Origin: Ceratotherium simum simum
Taxonomy: Eukaryota > Chordata > Mammalia > Perissodactyla > Rhinocerotidae
Reading direction: 5' to 3'
Assembly: GCF_000283155.1 (NCBI RefSeq)
Contig: NW_004454216.1
Location: 4,830,846 to 4,894,845 of the forward strand
Length of the DNA: 64,000 nucleotides
Positions 58,378 to 64,000 of the stretch are shown here, piece after piece. The position numbers were made by a program, and so were the translations under genes. Each line of letters starts with the position of its first letter. The first letter of the stretch is position 1. The notes under the pieces were generated by a model. That model searched no databases and was not told the origin of the DNA. It saw only the letters and a program-made list of their open reading frames with translations.

Positions 58378-58914
58378 TACAGATTTTTTCTCCCTATTGT
58401 CTGTGTCATATCTTTCCTTTAAAACACTACTAATCTCCTTTACTCATTCAGTCACTCCCCAAGAGATATTGAACTCCTAATGAATTCCAGCCATTTTATT
58501 TGGCACTGCGTATAAAATAGTGAATAAGATAGACTTGGTCTCTGCCTTCATGTCTCTGCTTTCAGAACTGTCTAGCAAGATTATTATTTGTTTGCCACCT
58601 GTATTGTTTCTTTTAGGCGGCCTTAGGGATACTTTGTTCTTTAAGTAAATGTGAGAGTAGAGGAATATTCCTCAAGCTTCTTTACTATGTCTATGCATAA
58701 TTAGGACATCTCATGCAAGAAAACCAATGTGATAGAGACCATCTAAGCCACTGAAGTGATGAATTCCTTGTCCATTCTCTGAGATTGCATACTGAACCGA
58801 AATTTTCTACCTTTAAAATTACCAGTGTGGATTTTGAGGGTCAATGCGTTGGGTTTGTTTTCCATAGACCTGTTCACTTGGATACTTATAAATTATTGAA
58901 TGCATACTCTCTAG
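58378..58914. other. No gene seen; weak L2 fragment
   Basis: 'tttggcactgcgtataaaat' followed by 'ttggtctctgccttcatgtc' near 58500-58555 resembles a minus-strand L2 3' end. Otherwise unrecognised. Confidence 0.38.
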
Positions 58915-59035
58915 GTAGTAACATGCCTATCTAGTTAAACACTATGTATCCATAGTGCCTAAGATAGTGCCTGGAACATAGTAAATATTCAATAAATATT
59001 GTAGAATAAGTGAAAGGAAAAATGAATGAATGAGC
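58915..59035 (+). mobile_element. L2 3' end
   Basis: 'catagtgcctaagatagtgc' followed by 'ctggaacatagtaaatattc' and 'aataaatattgtagaataag' is the L2 3' terminus. Confidence 0.65.
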
Positions 59036-60149
59036 TTCAGGAAAGTATTTATTGTGTCCTGGCTGGTCAATTTTCTTCCTCATTTCTAGAAATACCATTA
59101 ACCTGAAAAAGGTTAGTAATTAGCACTAATTTGCATGAACCTTGCTATAGTTATAGCCTTGTTAAGGAAAAATGGTTTTATGTACTCTTTCCTGCAATAT
59201 TCAGTAATGTTCCTCCCACATCCTGCTTCTTCCTTTATTCAGCCTCTTTTCCTGGAAGTGGTTGCCATCCCAGAAACCTTGGCATGTGCCCCACCTGATG
59301 GACCCCACTGGGAGGCATCTCAGCAAGACTTGCTTTGGAGTAGGGGCTGGAATTACCAAGGCGAGCTTTTCTAGTATAGCTACTACCCACAATCAAATTC
59401 CCACTTTGTACTTCATTTCTCTGCCTGGGTGATGGACTAGTTTAGAAAAAGTATGAGGCAGTGAATAAAAAAATGCATTGGATTAATTTTTTTTTTCTTT
59501 TAGTAATTACTGCACTGCAGCAAACAGAGCGGGGTCTGAGTGAACATTGACATCTAATTTTCAGGTTTTGAATTGCTTTGGAGAAAAGCAGCTCTCTGTT
59601 TTCATCTACTAACTTTTCACTGTGAGGTAATTATGCAGAACAGACTATGGTCCTGGGCATTGTTTAACACAGGAAGGTCATAACTAGACAGAAAATGGAC
59701 TCTTGCTTTTTGGACAGGAATAATTAAAGGCTCATGATTTTGGAGGAGTAGTGGTGATGTCCTTTAATAGACACTCACTTGCAGGGAGTTGCATGCTTGA
59801 AAGGCATGTGTTTTACCACTTTAGATCACTCGGAAACTGTCAACACAATTTGGAAGCGAAGCTTCTTTTCTCTCTTTGTCCCATTCTTGGGAATACACTT
59901 CTGTCTCCATGAGCAAGACTGTGCTTTATGGGCATTCTGTTGATTTGGTTTATTTGCAAATGTATATATGTGTGTGTTCCAATAGGTTGTTTTCCTCAGG
60001 TTCCAAATGAGCCAAGAAATTGGAAAAATGGGAATCGCAATGGAAAGTAGCATGGAATCATGGAATTGGAATTTTAGTGATGTAAAGGAGTTTAAAGATC
60101 ATATTTTAATTCCTTTTTTTATACATTACAAATAGGCAAACTGCACCAT
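59036..60149. other. Low-repeat stretch, no gene seen
   Basis: Contains a homeodomain-motif-rich part at 59490-59830 (see findings). Opposing frames at 59135-59374 and 59201-59392 show no domain. A possible CR1-like scrap lies near 60050. Confidence 0.38.
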
Positions 60150-60835
60150 CTGAGGGACATTCCCCACGATACTGCCATCACTGAAGACACCAGCCACAGC
60201 TCAAGGGTCTTCAGGGTCACTTTCATTTCAGACGAGCTGGCTACAAGTTCAAGGATTCCCATTTGATAACTTGCTAAAATGATTCACAGAACTCAGGAAA
60301 GTGTTATACTTATGATTGCAGTTTTATTACAGTGAAAGAATATAAGTTAGAACCATTCAAAGGAAGACATGCATAGGAAGGAATTTGGGAGATTTCAAAA
60401 TGTGAACTTCCCATTGTCTCAGGGACATGGTACCTCCCAGCATCAATGCATAGCAATACACCAAGGGAAGTTCACCCAAGCTCTGGAGTCCGGAGTTTTT
60501 ATTGGGGTTTTGTTACATAGGTGTGACTAATTGAATTATTGCCTATGTGGTTGAACTCAGTCTCAAGGCTCCCAGCCCCACCCCCACCCGTGTGCACCAA
60601 CCCTTTAATCACATGGTTGGTCTTTCCGGAGTGGCTAGCCCTCATCCTGAATCATTTTGTTAGTATAAACTATCTAGGGACCCACTATGAGTCACCTTGT
60701 TAGCATAAATTATCAAGTGTGGTTGAGGAACCCATCACTAATAACAAAGACACACCTATTACTTGGGAAATTCTGTGGATTTAGAGGTTGCCTCCCAGGA
60801 GCTGTGACAGTGGCTCGATATCTTTTAGGTGAGAG
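60150..60835 (-). mobile_element. ERV (probably ERVL-class) solo LTR, second copy
   Basis: Same family and orientation as 12100-12800: 'actcaggaaagtgttatact' (60290), 'tgcagttttattacag' (60317), 'ttttgttacatagg' (60506) and 'atcacatggttggtctttcc' (60608). Diverged from the other copy by many substitutions, so the two are independent old insertions. No coding region. Confidence 0.6.
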
Positions 60836-61384
60836 CAAATACCTTACTACACATACATACACAGCCTAGATTGCTGATTTGGTTTAAGAAAGTTCAAATA
60901 CATTAGAGGAAAGAACTGGATATCAGGGAACTATTTCCTGACTCTTTGTCCAGAATTTCTTTTCCCACTAACCAAAATGTTTACTAGAATATGAAATCTA
61001 CTTTATAGCAACTATTACAGTAAAATATCTTGAAAATAAAATTTATAAGACAATGGAGGGATGATTATTGTTTTTAGATCTGAGGGTTTAATTTGCCTAT
61101 ATGACCTCCTGTAAGTGAGGGTGGTAGTTTAACAATTCAGGACAAATCTGTTAGTAAAGACAAAGAGGTAAAGAGTGGAGAGAAGGTTCCATGGAAGGTA
61201 GAGGGGCTTTCTGCTTAGGGACTCAAGTGGAGCACCCCAGGATTGCATTGTTTGGGTGGAAGTTAAAAAAAAAGGATGGTGGGGAAATTAGCGAAAACTG
61301 TTGCTTTAATGAAACTAGGAAGATTTTGAGCAAGTGTAGTTGAAAATGAAAGCCCAATTTTCAACCCACAAGTGGGTTACTATA
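60836..61384. other. No gene seen
   Basis: Unrecognised A/T-rich sequence. Confidence 0.4.
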
Positions 61385-63325
61385 ATAACATATATATCAC
61401 ATGCTAAATTTTATGTAAGAAAAAGGGGGAAATAATAAAATATGCATGTATCTGCTTACTTTTAAAAGAGAAATGTAGTCGATATAAACTAAATAACTAA
61501 AGGAATTGTTTATATCTACAAGGCATTGGCAGGGGCAACAAAGTAGAAGGGGTAGGGGAGAATGTGACATGTCTCTGAATATAATTTCTTGTACAGTTTG
61601 GACTTTTGGAAATTTGTTAATGTTCTACATATCCAAAAATAAAAGTGAAATCAATAAGAATAGGAAGAAGAAAACGGATAACTGGCTACGACCAGATACA
61701 AACAATCCCAACCATCTTTTAAATGAAGAGCATAGTCAGATTTAAAGGAAAAAAACAAAGAACTGATCCAAATATTTTAATATAGTTTTATATACTTATC
61801 ATTTATATTTGATATAATGTATACAATATAATTTATATTCAATAAAATTCACCCATTTTAAGTGACTACAACTATCTTTTGAACATAGTACCTTGACTGT
61901 ATATCCTCAATCTAGAGGGAAAAACTGCAAACAAATTTTAAACTCTTGCTTTTACCCTTTTGTTGTTTGTTTGTTGTTGGTAGTGGTGTGGGTGTAGCAA
62001 TTCTAAAATTACTTTGTGTGCATTGCAGGACTGAACAAATAAGTAAATGTGGTGATGTTGACGGAAGCCAGAGTTCTCACTGTGATAAAAGGGAATATGG
62101 AATGAGGGTCGACAAAGAAGACCCTACAGGGTTAGACTGGAATTGGAGAAATCAGTAGGAACATATATTTCCTGTGTCTGTTGAAAGTGCAAGAAGCAAT
62201 GATACCTCGGAATAATGAGTGTACTTAAAGCCTAGCTGTGGGTTTCTAAATGTCATTCCATACTAAAAGGAACCAGGGCTAATTGAAGATATGGCTGAGT
62301 CCAGGGCTGGGGCAAGGGAGGTATAAGATGAGCCTGGAAGTCTAATGGTTTAGGAAATGTTCCCCCTCCCCCCAAAAATGGAGGCATGTTAAAAGGACAG
62401 AGGAGCCAGCTTGAAAGGACTCCTAGTGTATGCATCTGGGACAATTTCAGCATCCAAAATTAAGAAGCATGATGGATTATAACACAGTGAATAAAATAGG
62501 AATCCGTGAATGCATACTGATAAATAATAGGTAAACAAACAATTAAATGAGGAGGAAAGGAAGGATCTTCCTAACTGATGCCAACTGATAAATGCAGAGA
62601 GAATAGTGAATTTGGGAAAACACTATTTACAACCATCACAGAACAAATTGTTTTAAGAAAGATTTATCAATGGATACCAAATCTAGAGAGAAGACTTTGG
62701 TGAGAAACAGAATATTTGCATAATCCCAAACTGTTTCCCCACTGGTTGCTTATTCATTGCAAGGGGAAAAAGTTACTCTACAGTGGAGAAATTGGACAAG
62801 ACTTTGATCTGGTGATGAAAATTAACATCACCAATGATTGGCAGATGGACAAGGTCCCTTCAGATATGACACCCTAAGAAGGACACATCACGTATGTCAT
62901 ATTCCAGCCAGGCATATGTTACCTCAATGGACTTAAGAGGCAATATCAGATGTGACAACCAAATGCAATAAATAACCATGAACTGCTGGATCTTATAATG
63001 GAGAGAAACAATGCTATAAAGGGTATAACTGGTCATTTAATAAAATGACCATTTTAAGGTCATTTAATAAAATTAGAATATAAGCTATAGATTAGATAAG
63101 CATTGCATTATTGTTAAATTCTGTGAATTTGACATATACCTATATACATTTAATATACATATATAATATATATCAACATTAAATTATTTAATTTAATGAG
63201 AGAGAAAACAAAGGCAGCAAAGTAGTATCAACTGGTAAAACTGGGAAAGGGCACACAGAAGCTCTCTATCCTAATTTTGCAAGCTTTTTATAAATTTGAA
63301 ATTATTTCAAAGTAAAAATTTAAAA
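61385..63325 (+). mobile_element. L1ME/HAL1-like 3' region
   Basis: The right end 'aattttgcaagctttttata' followed by 'aatttgaaattatttcaaag' and 'taaaaatttaaaaag' is the 3' terminus of old L1ME/HAL1-type elements. Upstream phrases ('ggctgagtccagggctgggg', 'aaattggacaagactttgat') suggest the 3' UTR continues back about 1.9 kb, though the left limit is uncertain. Any ORF is gone. Confidence 0.52.
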
Positions 63326-64000
63326 AGAATTTGATGGGCTAAACTTCCAAGGTATGGTCCCCTAAATTCTTGGCGATGGCAAGGTAGGTAGGGAGTTTCT
63401 CACTTCATTAAAAATCCCTTTTTAAATAAACCGCTTTAAAATCTTTCCTTTTCACATCAGATTGATTCCTTCTTTCCTTCTAGTGTACTATTCCCACAAG
63501 TCACGGGTGTGCTTCCTCATTTGCATCCTTTGCACTGTTCTAATCCAAAGGAGGCCCCAGAAGAGCCCGAGTGGGTATGTGGACAAACGCCTCACAGGCT
63601 TGAGCAGGTTTCTGGGTCATTCCTTCCTCCAGGGACCCTTTTCCCTTTCAGCTCCAAATCCAATTTTTCACTCAAGGTAAGCAACCAGATGGCTCTCTCA
63701 GCCTCCAGGGGGCTGCCAGTTAAGAGGAACTCACTCTACTTCTTGTGTAGTTGTTGAGGATTAACAATCCTGACCAGCCAAATTACATACCCCCTCACAT
63801 GTGTGATGCCACCAGCAGCTGGGAGAGCTTTAGGGACATCATTTCATTTGCTCACCCACAGTCTTTGAGAGGTAGAGAAGGCACAAGTATCACATGCCTC
63901 ATCTTTCAAAAGAAAGAACCAGTGCCTGGATCTATTATGTACACTATTCATAGGCCCGACAAAGACTTCTCTTCAGAAAAGAAACATTTCATCCTTTGGA
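63326..64000. other. No gene seen; possible MIR at right end
   Basis: Overlapping plus-strand frames at 63462-63757 have no domain. 'gacatcatttcatttgctca' followed by 'cttcat'-like text at 63820-63940 is weakly MIR-like in complement. Confidence 0.38.

Noticed and set aside
12100..60835. A large provirus bounded by the two same-family LTRs
   Set aside because: The interval is about 48 kb, has no gag/pol-like sequence, and the LTRs are too diverged from each other.

Overview
The window is mammalian nuclear DNA from a perissodactyl (horse, rhinoceros or tapir lineage). The diagnostic signal is nine readable copies of the tRNA-derived ERE SINE family, each starting with the GGGCCGGCC-type head when read in sense and most flanked by target-site duplications (TSDs). 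Around them lies the usual eutherian repeat set: L1, L2, MIR, MaLR and other LTRs, hAT-Charlie (MER5A, MER3-like) and TcMar-Tigger elements. Repeat family names are assigned by recognition of remembered consensus sequences; no database search was run.

I find no host protein-coding gene, no exon I can defend and no structural RNA gene. The sequence looks like intergenic or deep-intron DNA. Open reading frames longer than about 100 codons are L1 or L2 remnants, antisense shadows, a decayed Tigger transposase, or chance frames. Similar 'proteins' that recur across the window are translations of the ERE SINE.

Layout: 1-8.2 kb is L1/L2 rich, with an MaLR LTR nested in an L1 and an L1 insertion carrying a twin-priming inversion. 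8.2-16.1 kb holds MIR, L2, an assembly gap that almost certainly hides one SINE, an ERE, an ERV LTR and a MER3-like transposon. 16-35 kb is the most repeat-poor part, with scattered L2/MIR, one ERE in an old L1, one plus-strand ERE and two long low-repeat stretches. 35-41.2 kb is a nest: an L2 broken by two L1s of opposite orientation, then a nearly complete 3-kb Tigger element inside another L2 fragment. 41.2-44.5 kb is L2/MIR with MER5A nested in L2. 44.6-48.1 kb is one old L1 3' region hit by three EREs inside it and one at its edge, plus an MLT1-type LTR. 48-56 kb is low-repeat apart from an L2 split by an LTR-like element. 56-64 kb holds an L1 tail, an ERE with an apparent 3' transduction, a MER2-type Tigger MITE, a second copy of the ERV LTR seen at 12 kb, and an L1ME/HAL1-like 3' region.

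No undescribed biological system is evident. The best observations are mechanistic records of retrotransposition: a twin-priming inversion, two candidate 3' transductions, a TSD-bracketed assembly gap, a hairpin inside the Tigger remnant, and three structural classes of ERE.
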